Of a stretch of DNA of 64,000 bases, positions 1 through 9,141 are shown one piece after another. The notes beneath the pieces were generated by a model. That model saw only the letters and a list, made by a program, of their open reading frames with translations. It searched no databases and was not told the origin of the DNA. Location of the stretch: positions 60,283 through 124,282 of the forward strand of contig CAZQWG010000006.1 of assembly GCA_964596985.1 (NCBI GenBank), written 5' to 3'. Position numbers and translations under genes: made by a program. Numbering within the stretch: position 1 is the first letter of the stretch; each line of letters starts with the position of its first letter. This DNA comes from GCA-020345945 sp964596985. GTDB taxonomy: Archaea; Thermoproteota; Bathyarchaeia; RBG-16-48-13; GCA-020345945.

Positions 1-176
1 TGCTGTCCCTAATCAATCCTGAACTCACATGCATCACCGAACCTTGTTATTCCATGAAAGCGAATGGTAATTCGATCCTATGATCGATTCGTATGCTTAA
101 GCGTTAAGGTGAGCTCCACAGCCTTCTCGGATGTGTTTTTCAGGTCGAGATGCGACGTGAAAGATGTTGGCGTTCT
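1..176. other. Non-coding left edge
   Basis: No convincing gene is visible here. It lies beyond the 3' end of the reverse-strand P-type ATPase. A small inverted repeat, TCGATC-ctat-GATCGA at 72-87, could be a weak terminator-like hairpin for that gene, but no clear T-run follows it. Confidence 0.4.
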
Positions 177-2864
177 TCATCTCCAGTAGAGTATCTTCCT
201 GTTGTAAAGGTATTCCGGCATCAAGAGGAGACCTGATGAGGCGATTCCGAGAACGAGAAGCCATTCATACGGTGATAGTGGAGCCAGGTGGAACATTGCT
301 GCGAGAAACGGAACGTTGACCAACGAGAACGAGAGTATCATACCCCCAAGCACGCTCGCAAGAAGGAACCTATTTGAGGTGAAACCGATTTTGAATGCAT
401 TGTGTTTGTCTGAACGAGAGTTCCAGACAATCATCAGTTCTCGGAAGGTTGCCTGCATAAAAGCCAGCGTTCTTGCTTTATTCAATGAATGTCCCATATG
501 AAAATAGGACCAGTAGAAGAGAAAAGATGTCGCGATGGCTTGACTAATGAACGAGAAGAAGACGGAAGCCATCTTTCCCTGAAGAATCCCTTCTTTGGGG
601 TCTCTAGGGGAGCGTTTCATAACATCCTCTGTAGGGGGATCCACGCTCAGAGCCAATGCCGGTCCCCCGTCGGTCATAAGATTCAGCCAGAGGACCATTG
701 AAGGAAGAAGCGGTATAGGAATGTTGAGTAACGCAAACGTACCTATCACGAAGATCTCGTCGAAGTTGGAGCGCATCAGGAAGAACGCGAATTTTCTGAT
801 ATTATCGTAGATTATCCTTCCTCCGCGGACCGCGCTCACTATGCTTGCAAAGTTGTCGTCTGCAAGAACCATGTCGGCAGCTTCACGTGTTACATCTGTT
901 CCCGTTATCCCCATGGCGACTCCTATGTCGGCATGCTTCAATGCCGGCGCATCATTTACTCCATCCCCGGTCATAGCGACGATATGCCCCTTAGACTGCA
1001 AGGCCTTGACGATCCGCTGTTTATGCTCTGGTGAAACTCGCGCATAAACGCGCACATCCTCAACCATTCCTTCGAACTCTTCGTCACTCACCTTGTCCAG
1101 TTCGGCGCCGGTAAGGACAATGCTGCCGTCTCCCATCATACCGATCTCCTCGGCGACAGCTATTGCGGTAAGTTTATGGTCTCCCGTGATCATGACGGTC
1201 TTTATCCCGGCGTCTTCGCAGAGGCGGTTTGCTCTAATAGCCTCCTCTCTGGGAGGGTCGATCATCCCCGCCAGACCCGCAAAGATCAAACCCGTCTCTA
1301 ATTCTTCTCTAGGAATCTCCGAGACGTCCTTCGGGAGAACTTTGTAAGCCATTCCTAGGACTCTCAGGGCCTCATTAGCCATCTGCTCATTGGCCTGTAG
1401 AATTCTCTTCCTCTCGTCCCTAGTAAGGGGGGTCTTCTTCCCGTTCCTTAGGGCGTGGGTACACCTTTCCAAGACTGTTTCCGGTGCTCCTTTATTACAG
1501 ACCATAATCTCCGATTCTGGTGTGAAGTTGACGGTGGTCATTCGTCTCCTTTCCGAGCTGAATGGGATCTCCTGCAGACGCGGATATTCCTGACTCAAAT
1601 TGTCAAGGGTCACCCCTCCTTTGACAGCGGCCACGACCAATGCACCTTCCGTAGGGTCGCCTAGTATGCGTGGCTCCGATCTTAGATCCAGTCTCGCATT
1701 ATTGCATAAGGCCCCGATTCTCAGCACAAGCTCAAAGTCGGGTTCTCTGAGTGGGTCGAGAGGCGTGCCTTTCAATACGAATTGACCTTCGGGTTGGTAT
1801 CCAACCCCTGTTACTCCAATCTCTCTTCCCCCTGCGTAGATCTTTCGTACGGTCATCTCACCCCTTGTCAGGGTTCCAGTCTTGTCTGAGCAGATTACGG
1901 TTGTTGATCCCAGGGTCTCTACGGATGCTAGACGCCTCATTATAGCGTTTCTTTTCGCGAGATCCCTGGCTCCTAAGGCGAGTGTGACTGTTAGTACCGC
2001 CGGTAACCCTTCCGGTACTGCCGAGACAGCCAGGGCTATTGCTATCAGAAACGATTCTACAAGAGCTTCGCCCCTGATAGCTTCCACTACGAATATGGCT
2101 GCACATATCACGACTATGATGGCTGCGAGTTTCTTAGCGAACTTGTTTAACTTCGCCTTGAGAGGTGTATCCTCCCACCCGGTTGTTTGAACAATTTCGG
2201 CGATCCTACCGAATTCAGTATTCATACCTGTCGAAGTTACGACCGCCTGTCCGCGGCCAAGAACAACGTGGGTCGCCATGAAGATCATGTTCTTCCGGTC
2301 AGCCACAGGTGTCTCCGGATCAACGGGCAAAGTCTCTTTTACTACAGGAGTAGATTCCCCGGTTAGAACGGCTTCATCCATCTGCAGATCTATAACATCT
2401 AAGAGTCTAGCATCGGCTGATACCCTATCCCCCTCCTCAAGGAGGAGTACGTCGCCTGGAACCACATCTGTCGCAGGAATCGTCTTCAGCTCCCCGCTAC
2501 GAAGGACCCTAGCCTTGGGGGCGGTCATTTCTCTCATGGCTTCCAACGCTCTCTCTGCCCGGTATTCTTGAACAAAACCTACAACCGCATTCAAGGCTAC
2601 AATGATCCCTATTGTCATCGCGTCGGTTGTTTCTCCGACGAAAAGCGAGATTGTGATGGCTGCCAGAAGCATGAGGATGAAGATATCTTTGAACTGGTTG
2701 AGAAAGATCTCTAATGGTCCTACCCTTTTCTTCGCCGTCAGCTCGTTGGGGCCGAAAGTGCCGAGTCGGATTTCGGCTTCTTCACAGGCAAGTCCCTGAG
2801 AACTACTGCCTAACTTCTTCAGGACCTCTCTTGCTTTCATTCCATGCCAGTTCTGCGCGTCCAT
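177..2864 (-). CDS. Calcium-type cation-transporting P-type ATPase
   Basis: This is a type II P-type ATPase that should pump a cation, most likely Ca2+, across the cytoplasmic membrane using ATP. The order of domains is the usual one: an N-terminal cation-ATPase domain, the TGES actuator motif (LTGEST), the PEGLP transmembrane motif, the phosphorylation motif DKTGTLT, the nucleotide-binding domain, the MITGDH and TGDGVNDAP hinge motifs, and a C-terminal group of membrane segments. About 895 residues is normal for SERCA/PMCA-like prokaryotic pumps. ATG at 2864 is preferred because the alternative TTG at 2891 adds only nine residues and has no ribosome-binding site. It is transcribed away from the F420 ligase-like gene. 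Ion specificity cannot be settled by eye; Na+/K+-type members look alike. Confidence 0.93.
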   Translation of the reverse strand: MDAQNWHGMKAREVLKKLGSSSQGLACEEAEIRLGTFGPNELTAKKRVGPLEIFLNQFKDIFILMLLAAITISLFVGETTDAMTIGIIVALNAVVGFVQEYRAERALEAMREMTAPKARVLRSGELKTIPATDVVPGDVLLLEEGDRVSADARLLDVIDLQMDEAVLTGESTPVVKETLPVDPETPVADRKNMIFMATHVVLGRGQAVVTSTGMNTEFGRIAEIVQTTGWEDTPLKAKLNKFAKKLAAIIVVICAAIFVVEAIRGEALVESFLIAIALAVSAVPEGLPAVLTVTLALGARDLAKRNAIMRRLASVETLGSTTVICSDKTGTLTRGEMTVRKIYAGGREIGVTGVGYQPEGQFVLKGTPLDPLREPDFELVLRIGALCNNARLDLRSEPRILGDPTEGALVVAAVKGGVTLDNLSQEYPRLQEIPFSSERRRMTTVNFTPESEIMVCNKGAPETVLERCTHALRNGKKTPLTRDERKRILQANEQMANEALRVLGMAYKVLPKDVSEIPREELETGLIFAGLAGMIDPPREEAIRANRLCEDAGIKTVMITGDHKLTAIAVAEEIGMMGDGSIVLTGAELDKVSDEEFEGMVEDVRVYARVSPEHKQRIVKALQSKGHIVAMTGDGVNDAPALKHADIGVAMGITGTDVTREAADMVLADDNFASIVSAVRGGRIIYDNIRKFAFFLMRSNFDEIFVIGTFALLNIPIPLLPSMVLWLNLMTDGGPALALSVDPPTEDVMKRSPRDPKEGILQGKMASVFFSFISQAIATSFLFYWSYFHMGHSLNKARTLAFMQATFRELMIVWNSRSDKHNAFKIGFTSNRFLLASVLGGMILSFSLVNVPFLAAMFHLAPLSPYEWLLVLGIASSGLLLMPEYLYNRKILYWR

Positions 2865-3049
2865 TTCTATTCTTCCCGTAGCATTTCCCAATAGCTAATG
2901 CATGGAAAACACGTTCTTATGAATTGGATTCCTATACTGGGGAAGAATCCTACAATATTCTCTGCACCTGGGATTCCTATGGAGAATTATGCTAAGATAT
3001 AACTTTTTGTAGCCTAACTCCTGTCAACTTCTAGTGGGTCACTGTTGGA

Positions 3050-3057
3050 ATATAAAA
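3050..3057 (+). promoter_or_regulatory. TATA box of the F420 ligase-like gene
   Basis: The sequence ATATAAAA lies about 33 bases before the ATG at 3087. An archaeal start site about 26 bases downstream of the box would leave a leader of only a few bases, so the gene is probably near-leaderless. Confidence 0.5.
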
Positions 3058-3086
3058 AGAGCAGTATGGCGAGTTGACTACAGTCT

Positions 3087-3974
3087 ATGCCAAGACTCCG
3101 TATCAGAGACATCGAGTATCTTGCACTGGCTGTACCCACTGCATACTGGATGCCTGGAGAAGACTTCGCCGAGATCATTATTGAAGCGGTTGAGGACTTA
3201 GTAAAGGACGGCGATCTAGTAATCCTTTCAGAGAAAGCAATCTCAATCGCGACAGGCAACATCGTCGACGAAGGAACCATAGAACCCGGTTGGCTGGCCT
3301 ACCTAATCGGCGGAATATGGATGACTTGGGTCTGGGGTTATCTCCTTGGATGGCTTTGCCATCTGAAACCCAAGACAATCGAACGTCTACGTAAATACCC
3401 TCAACCTGAAGGCCCTAGACACAAAGAACTCACACTCAATCGTGCCGGTCTACTTCAAAGTCTTAGGCACGGATCCGAAGGAGGAATCGATGGCAGCAAT
3501 GTCGCGTTCTCCTTTGTGGCACTTCCGCTTGAAGACCCTAACAGAATAGCAGAAAGCCTTCGCAGGAAGATCTCGGGTAGACTCGGACGGAAGGTGGGCA
3601 TATCGATCGTTGACACCGACATGACCTACTCTCTCGGCCCGATTCATTTTACACCACGACCCAACCCGATGGAAGGCATCTTTTCTCTCGGAGGGATATT
3701 TGCATACGTTTTCGGCAGGATGCTCAAACTGAAGCCGCGGGCAACCCCCCTCGCCGTCGTTGGTTGGAACACTACTGTCGAAGAGGCACTCAACGTTGCT
3801 GAGTTAGCCCATCATTCGAGGAAAGATGGAGCCGGGAAAACCGTGTGGGATATGGCTGAAAGCTTTGGCACAGATTTGACTTCAGTCACTTGGGAAATGC
3901 TGAAGAGTGTGAAACATTCCCCCATAGTCCTAGTAAGGAAAAGAGTCAAATCCAATGACGTTTCAGTCTGCTAA
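3087..3974 (+). CDS. Coenzyme F420-0:L-glutamate ligase-like protein
   Basis: This 295-residue protein resembles the CofE/FbiB ligase fold that adds glutamate to coenzyme F420-0. The supporting parts are VILSEKAISIATGNIV near residue 50, the central GIDGSNVAF segment, a DPNRIAESLRRK helix and the VGISIVDTD strand; acidic residues in these positions bind metal and substrate in CofE. It is about 40 residues longer than typical CofE and has a Trp/Gly-rich insertion (residues about 75-95) that could be membrane-associated. It stands alone behind its own TATA box. F420 dependence elsewhere in the window (the luciferase-family gene at the right end) makes an F420 role sensible. A paralogue of different acceptor specificity is possible. 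Confidence 0.75.
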   Translation: MPRLRIRDIEYLALAVPTAYWMPGEDFAEIIIEAVEDLVKDGDLVILSEKAISIATGNIVDEGTIEPGWLAYLIGGIWMTWVWGYLLGWLCHLKPKTIERLRKYPQPEGPRHKELTLNRAGLLQSLRHGSEGGIDGSNVAFSFVALPLEDPNRIAESLRRKISGRLGRKVGISIVDTDMTYSLGPIHFTPRPNPMEGIFSLGGIFAYVFGRMLKLKPRATPLAVVGWNTTVEEALNVAELAHHSRKDGAGKTVWDMAESFGTDLTSVTWEMLKSVKHSPIVLVRKRVKSNDVSVC

Positions 3975-4275
3975 CTATAGCATAGAGAAGGTCTGGGGAT
4001 TCTCCGGGTCGCGGTGAGAAGTCCTCTTCGGAGACCATTTCTCCTCGATCATGGTTTTGACATGTTTTTGTTCTGAAGATTGGTCGTAGCGTTTTTCTAC
4101 CCCTCTAACTGTACACGAGAATTATGTATCCCGGGGATCTGGTGAGGGGAAGCCTGATTATCTATCTTGTTTTCATGTGAAGTCGGTGCTGTACAATCTC
4201 CTTTAACAGGAACTTGTCAACAGGCTCAGACACTAGCACACGTATGCGGGTTGAAGTATCTGCTTGTCGACCCTT
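3975..4275. other. Intergenic region between convergent genes
   Basis: About 300 bases separate the F420 ligase-like gene from the end of the reverse-strand response regulator. No open frame with family resemblance, tRNA or strong hairpin was seen. T-rich tracts near 4055-4100 could act as archaeal terminators. Confidence 0.4.
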
Positions 4276-5025
4276 CTATTCGCTTATCTCTCTGATTACG
4301 AGGATAGCCGGGGAGAACTGGCTTCTCGGGTTCGTCAGGGATGAAGAGACGAGTACATGTACTATTGACCCATCATTCTTGACCAGGCGCCGTTCATGTA
4401 GGGACGGCTTCTTGGATTTCAGGTCAGCATCTATCGCCCTTAAAGTCTCCTCCCTCTCATCCGAGTGAACCAGATCTAAGTACCTCTTATTTTCCAGCTC
4501 CCCTACAGCGTATCCGAGCATCTCATGCATCCTGCGGTTAGCGAAAGAGATGGTACGTTCTGGTCCCGTCGTCATGATGATTCCGTCATCGGTCAGCTCT
4601 ACGATGGTACGGTACTTCTGTTCAGATTCTCGTAACGCCTTCTCAGCCTCTCTCCTCTGTATGGCTTGCCGTATCTGGCTTGAGAGCTGGGAGAACACGC
4701 CGGGGTTTCCCCTCTTAATCACGTATCCGTCAGCGCCCCTCCTGCACGCCTCAGCCGCAAGCTCCTCTCCACCCCTACCAGTGAAGAATATGAAGGGGGT
4801 TTCGCAGCCCAGATCCCGTAACTCTGCGAGAAACTCTAAGCCATCCTTCTCCGGCATCTTGTAGTCGGAGACTACCACATCATACTCTGCTGTCCGAAGT
4901 TTCTGTAACGCTTCGACTACAGATAGGACAGCATCTACATGGAAGTCTCCGTCATTCTCCTCCAGAATCCTCTTAGCCAGCTCGCATATCGCTCTCTCGT
5001 CATCAACGAGAAGAATGTGTACCAC
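4276..5025 (-). CDS. Response regulator with REC and PAS domains
   Basis: This is a cytoplasmic two-component signalling protein. The N-terminal receiver domain has the acidic pair after the first strand (LLVDDE), the phospho-acceptor Asp in VVSDYKMPEKDGLEFL, and the conserved Thr/Lys region (FFTGRG, VIKRG). A PAS sensor domain follows (residues about 130-249: YRTIVELTDDGI, FANRRMHEMLGY, ERRLVKNDGSIVHV). No DNA-binding or kinase domain follows, so it may relay to another protein. GTG at 5025 has TAGGAGA about six bases upstream and starts exactly at the first strand; a GTG at 5046 would add seven residues. No histidine kinase gene is adjacent. Confidence 0.88.
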   Translation of the reverse strand: MVHILLVDDERAICELAKRILEENDGDFHVDAVLSVVEALQKLRTAEYDVVVSDYKMPEKDGLEFLAELRDLGCETPFIFFTGRGGEELAAEACRRGADGYVIKRGNPGVFSQLSSQIRQAIQRREAEKALRESEQKYRTIVELTDDGIIMTTGPERTISFANRRMHEMLGYAVGELENKRYLDLVHSDEREETLRAIDADLKSKKPSLHERRLVKNDGSIVHVLVSSSLTNPRSQFSPAILVIREISE

Positions 5026-5183
5026 TGTTCTCCTACCCCCTCGCACAAGACAACGGTGTACGATGTTCAGTGTTATCTGCTATCCCATATTTACTATCTA
5101 TGGAAGCAAGAAGTCGAGCACTTCTACCCCCGTCAACCTGCCTCCGTCAATCACCTTTCATCCTCAACATATGAGAAAAGTAG

Positions 5184-5193
5184 TTTAATATAT
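5184..5193 (+). promoter_or_regulatory. TATA box upstream of FGGY kinase
   Basis: TTTAATATAT lies about 46 bases before the TTG at 5235. The expected start site near 5215 falls downstream of a GTG at 5205, which argues that translation begins at TTG 5235 and not at that GTG. Confidence 0.5.
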
Positions 5194-5234
5194 TCGAAAA
5201 GAAGGTGTTCTCTGCAACAAGGAAGGTATTTCCA

Positions 5235-6773
5235 TTGAAGAATGGTAATTATATCCTGACGATAGATCTAGGCACATCGGCTTCGAAGGCAACAATATTC
5301 TCGAAGAACTTTGAACGAGTCGCAACGGCATCACGAGATCAAACTACAATCCGACAGAAACCTGGTTGGGGTGAACAAGACCCGAACATCTGGTGGAAGA
5401 TCGTCACCTCCGCTACTAAGGAAGCCCTGAAGAAGAGCGGAATCGACCCCCAAGACATCGCCGTCGTCGGTACAACGGCCATGATGCACGGCTCAGTCCC
5501 ACTTGACAAGAAGGGTAACCCGCTCATGAACTGTATAATATGGGCTGAGGTCAGGGCAAGGACTGAAGCCGCAGAACTGAACGAAAAGGTCTCTCAAACC
5601 CCCTCGCTGAAAGGGCTATTCATCTGGCCCTACTACACCGCTGCCAAGATAATGTGGATGAAAAAACATAGACCCGAAGTCTACAAGAAGATACACAAAG
5701 TTCTTCTCCCGAAAGACTACATCCGATTCAAGCTTACGGGAGAACTCGCCACTGACGTTACCGACGCTGGCGGTTCACAAATGTATGATCCAGACAACAA
5801 AGGCTGGAACAAAACATTGCTGGAACTAATGGATATTCCGGAGTCAATTCTACCCGAGATTAAAGATACACAAGATATAGCAGGAGAAGTCACGAAGGAA
5901 GCCTCGCTCGAGACAGGTATTCCCGCAGGTACCCCGGTCATAGTTGGCGGAGGAGACGGCGGATTTGTTCGGTTAGGGTTGGGCGACATCGACGTAGGTG
6001 ACGCATTTGTCTACATGGGAACCGCTCCCGCAGCATACGTTGTTATCGACCACGAAGTAAAGAATACGGAGAAAGTACTATGCAGGGAGTTCCCTGGACA
6101 ATCTGGAAAATGGATGATAGGCGGATTTAATGGTCCCACGTCAGCCGCCATGTTCTGGTACAAGGATCAACTCGGGAATATCGAGGTTGCAGCTGCTGAG
6201 AAGGAAGGAATCAGCGTATTCCAAGTCATGGACAGAGAAGCGGAAAAAGTGCCGCCGGGATCTGACGGACTTATATTGCTGCCTCACTTTCAAGGTGAGA
6301 GAACACCTCTCTACACAACCGATGCTAAAGCTAGCATGTTCGGTCTCAGACTTGGCCACACGCGTGCACATATAATTAGGGCGATTCTCGAGTCTGTGGG
6401 CTACGCGGCTAGAAGCGTTACGGAGATAGCTGAGAAGGAGTACGGTGCGTCCTTCTCGAGAGTCAGACTCTTCGGAGGAGGCTCCAAGAGTAGGATCTGG
6501 CGGCAGATCATGGCAGACATATTCGGAAAACCCGTAGTTATCCCGAAAGAGTACGAGGCAAGCTCGCAGGGCTTAGCCTACGTTGCCTCGGTTGCCGCTG
6601 GATGGTACAAGAATGTCGAGGAGGTTGCAAGCAGGCCGAATCCAATAGTGGAGACCGTTCAGCCGAACAAGGAATCGGCGAAAGTATACCAATCGATGTT
6701 CGAGATTTATCAAAAACTCGATCAAAATATGCTCGAGATATATGAGATGGCAAGGAAAATCAAATTGGACTAA
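5235..6773 (+). CDS. FGGY-family carbohydrate kinase (xylulokinase-like)
   Basis: This enzyme should phosphorylate a pentose-type sugar or polyol with ATP. The N-terminal phosphate-binding loop TIDLGTSASKATIF, the GTTAMMHGSVPLD segment, the GGGDGG motif and the C-terminal FGGGSKSRIWRQIMAD motif are those of the FGGY family. The length (about 512 residues) is normal. The TTG at 5235 is chosen because GGAAGG lies about nine bases upstream and the protein then begins just before the first strand; the longer GTG start at 5205 probably precedes the transcript. It is a single gene in its own transcription unit. The sugar cannot be read from sequence; D-xylulose, L-xylulose and L-ribulose kinases all look like this. 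Confidence 0.87.
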   Translation: MKNGNYILTIDLGTSASKATIFSKNFERVATASRDQTTIRQKPGWGEQDPNIWWKIVTSATKEALKKSGIDPQDIAVVGTTAMMHGSVPLDKKGNPLMNCIIWAEVRARTEAAELNEKVSQTPSLKGLFIWPYYTAAKIMWMKKHRPEVYKKIHKVLLPKDYIRFKLTGELATDVTDAGGSQMYDPDNKGWNKTLLELMDIPESILPEIKDTQDIAGEVTKEASLETGIPAGTPVIVGGGDGGFVRLGLGDIDVGDAFVYMGTAPAAYVVIDHEVKNTEKVLCREFPGQSGKWMIGGFNGPTSAAMFWYKDQLGNIEVAAAEKEGISVFQVMDREAEKVPPGSDGLILLPHFQGERTPLYTTDAKASMFGLRLGHTRAHIIRAILESVGYAARSVTEIAEKEYGASFSRVRLFGGGSKSRIWRQIMADIFGKPVVIPKEYEASSQGLAYVASVAAGWYKNVEEVASRPNPIVETVQPNKESAKVYQSMFEIYQKLDQNMLEIYEMARKIKLD

Positions 6774-6860
6774 CCCATCCTTCTTTCTCTCCTTTTTTCG
6801 ATGAACGGATCATTTGGCAAGATCTAAATATCGATAATCCCAGATTTCTACTGAGTATAG

Positions 6861-8003
6861 TTGTCCTTGACTGGACCGTTCTGGCGTCTATACCGTACAA
6901 TGCTCTTTAACCACGTGGTCCTGTCTCTGATAGTAGTTTCAACGCTAATCGTACTCCCTACTCTCTTTCCTGGATCCGCCTACGTCGTCATAGTCGCTAT
7001 AGTGTTGATCCAACTCACTAGAATGATGATATTCCTCTCCCAGTCCAGTAACATGGGTGCGGGCACGCATGGTCAGTATGCCGATTGGTCGGAGAAATTC
7101 GGGAAAAGATTGGAGAACCTCATCGTACTCATAATCATTCTGACTGGTTACAGCCTCTCGTATTTCCACTGGGGGACGTTACCCTCTGCTGGAGCCTTCA
7201 TGGTTTCGACTGCCCTCGCCATATATTACATTGGTAAGAGTGGCTTCAAACGGATTCGAATCTTTGGAGTACGAAATTATGGGTATACTTTCTTCGATCC
7301 AGAATGGAAGATCGAAGTTAATCAGGTAGGGAACGAGAAGAAATATTATCTGACACAACAAGGAAGGAGAGCCAACCTATATACGTCGGAACTCCCGGCT
7401 CTATACGAGCTGGGAGAACTCGCTCGTCAAGGAAAAACCCGAAAACTATCCAGCACACTCCATAAGGTTCATGCTCTCAGGACAAGTTTTAGAAAAAACG
7501 AATGGACGGTCATCCCCTCGAGTCAGCCTGGAGTATACGCAATGTACAGGGCGGATCTCGCGGATCTGGTGACTATATCTAAAAGAGATGCTTCTTGGCT
7601 TGTTCGATTCTTAACGAACAACCCTGAGGATCTCCTCCTGAAGATTCGGCAGATTGACTCACGGCTGAAAACCTACAAGAACGTGACGAGAGACCTGAAG
7701 AATGTAACGTATGCCGGAAATGACGCCGTGATCTCTACGAGCAACGGACTAATATACGTGGATCTTCACAGTGGCAGCGTCTACAAAGAGAAAGACTGGT
7801 CTGGACTAGACTTACGCTTCATCTGCATCATCCCCCGCCCCAATCAACTGAAGAATGATGGAAACCCAATAGTTCAATACGGTAGTCAGGAAGGACGCAT
7901 CGACTCTCTGAAATGGGAAGACGCCATCATACTCTCAAAAATCTTTAATATATCGAGAGAAACTCCTTCAGTGAGGAAGGAACTTAATCAGGGTCTGGCG
8001 TGA
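6861..8003 (+). CDS. Conserved membrane protein of unknown function
   Basis: This 380-residue protein is not recognised. It has four probable membrane segments in the first 130 residues (for example VVLSLIVVSTLIVLPTLF, VVIVAIVLIQL and LIVLIIILTGYSLSYFH). A soluble C-terminal region of about 250 residues follows, with helical stretches and a strand-rich part near residues 285-310. The start is a TTG. It ends seven bases before the start of the small beta-grasp gene, so the two are probably cotranscribed. The soluble domain is predicted to be cytoplasmic. A link with the beta-grasp protein (partner, substrate or carrier) is inference from adjacency only. Confidence 0.7.
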   Translation: MSLTGPFWRLYRTMLFNHVVLSLIVVSTLIVLPTLFPGSAYVVIVAIVLIQLTRMMIFLSQSSNMGAGTHGQYADWSEKFGKRLENLIVLIIILTGYSLSYFHWGTLPSAGAFMVSTALAIYYIGKSGFKRIRIFGVRNYGYTFFDPEWKIEVNQVGNEKKYYLTQQGRRANLYTSELPALYELGELARQGKTRKLSSTLHKVHALRTSFRKNEWTVIPSSQPGVYAMYRADLADLVTISKRDASWLVRFLTNNPEDLLLKIRQIDSRLKTYKNVTRDLKNVTYAGNDAVISTSNGLIYVDLHSGSVYKEKDWSGLDLRFICIIPRPNQLKNDGNPIVQYGSQEGRIDSLKWEDAIILSKIFNISRETPSVRKELNQGLA

Positions 8004-8009
8004 TCCTAG

Positions 8010-8210
8010 ATGTCTCGACAGAAGATTGTTGTGGAAGAAGTCGAAAGACTCAACTCCCTTCTCAGCAGACTCGAGTTGCTCCCCGAGATCCAAAGCGGGG
8101 TTCTACAAGTATTCGTCAACGGTGAAGCTTTCTCAACCGTGGAAATCGGAGAGAAAGTAGTCGAGTCGGGGGATACAGTACTGGTTTTACCAGTTCTACA
8201 GGGAGGCTAG
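8010..8210 (+). CDS. Short MoaD/ThiS-like beta-grasp protein ending in GG
   Basis: This 66-residue protein has the C-terminal half of a MoaD/ThiS/ubiquitin-like sulfur carrier: VFVNGEAF, then SGDTVLVLPVLQGG ending in the diglycine that such proteins adenylate or conjugate. The family's usual N-terminal beta-hairpin is missing; only a helix precedes the NGE strand. An in-frame stop lies directly before the ATG, so no longer form is possible. It follows the membrane protein gene by six bases. It could be a sulfur carrier, a SAMP-type modifier or a dedicated partner of its neighbour. No E1-like gene is seen in the window. Confidence 0.75.
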   Translation: MSRQKIVVEEVERLNSLLSRLELLPEIQSGVLQVFVNGEAFSTVEIGEKVVESGDTVLVLPVLQGG

Positions 8211-8338
8211 AAGAGAACTTCTGAGTCCAACCAACTCAGTACAGTACTCGAGAGTCGAAACGAAGTAGGCTGCACCCCCTCGGTGGGATATCGCATTCTC
8301 AACCAGCTCTTACTATTCTAAGAACACTGCCTTTTCTG

Positions 8339-8358
8339 TATCCCGGGCTATCCCGGGC
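8339..8358. repeat. Tandem decamer TATCCCGGGC x2
   Basis: Two exact head-to-tail copies of TATCCCGGGC lie between the convergent beta-grasp and Mrr-like genes. Each copy contains the palindrome CCCGGG. No function is assigned. Confidence 0.55.
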
Positions 8359-8394
8359 GAGAAGTGTTTGCTGAGTTACGGCTAGATTCAGCCG

Positions 8395-9141
8395 TCAAAT
8401 CAAAGAGCTCTCCGAGGAACGAGTCCCATAGTGATTGAGCAATTCGATAATCTTTTGCCTTCCGACAAGTTCTACCGGGAATCGACTGGCGATTTCGCTC
8501 GCTCTTGAAGAGAAGTTCGAGGTAGCGACGAAGATGCCCTGATCGGCGTTATGAACCTCTGTCGCCATGGAACAGAACACCTGAACCTGGCGACCCTTAA
8601 CATTGTTGTACCAAGCATACTTCTTGCATAAGATGGCGTACTTCTGTCGACGCGTGAATGGGTCTTCTCGAAACGCTATTATATCTACTCCCATGTCTCT
8701 CGCTCTCTCCTCTATTTCGATGTCCTTGAATCCCATCTGGACCAGCATACGTGCAACTAGCCTGACGAACTGGTTTGCCGTCAGCTCATCAAGCGTTTTC
8801 CCAGTAATCTTGAGGGGTAGAGACTTCTCGATCTTGAAGCTTTCCGCGGGCACCTCCCGTTTCTCGACGTCTTCCCCCGGTCTAGAATAATACTCGGGTT
8901 TCGGTAGATACAAGATTCGCCGAGTTTTCTCTTCCGAGATCTCGTCAAGCCTAATCGAATACTGTCCGAGAAGGGACCGTATGTGATTGAACAGATTACT
9001 TAACAGCAGGAATATTTGGCGGAGCAGGAATAGAATCCACTCGAAGAAGACCAGAACAATCTTCACAAGCGATAATCCAATGAACTTTGGAATCCTGTAT
9101 TTATCTTCGAATAACTCTTCCTCCAACTCGTCTTCTGCCAT
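8395..9141 (-). CDS. Membrane-anchored Mrr-like restriction endonuclease-fold protein
   Basis: The C-terminal half (residues about 120-240) has the Mrr/PD-(D/E)xK nuclease layout. There is a helix before MGFKDIEIEERARDMGVDII with the metal-binding Asp, then the KYAILCKKY strand, and the GIFVATSNFSSRASEIA segment typical of Mrr proteins. The usual Gln or Glu two residues before the first catalytic Lys is Leu here (ILCKK), so activity is uncertain. The N-terminus has two hydrophobic segments (about residues 22-52: LSLVKIVLVFFEWILFLL, then IFLLLSNLF), suggesting membrane attachment. The ATG start is well defined. It may be a membrane-linked nuclease or a non-catalytic DNA-binding relative. Confidence 0.75.
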   Translation of the reverse strand: MAEDELEEELFEDKYRIPKFIGLSLVKIVLVFFEWILFLLRQIFLLLSNLFNHIRSLLGQYSIRLDEISEEKTRRILYLPKPEYYSRPGEDVEKREVPAESFKIEKSLPLKITGKTLDELTANQFVRLVARMLVQMGFKDIEIEERARDMGVDIIAFREDPFTRRQKYAILCKKYAWYNNVKGRQVQVFCSMATEVHNADQGIFVATSNFSSRASEIASRFPVELVGRQKIIELLNHYGTRSSESSLI

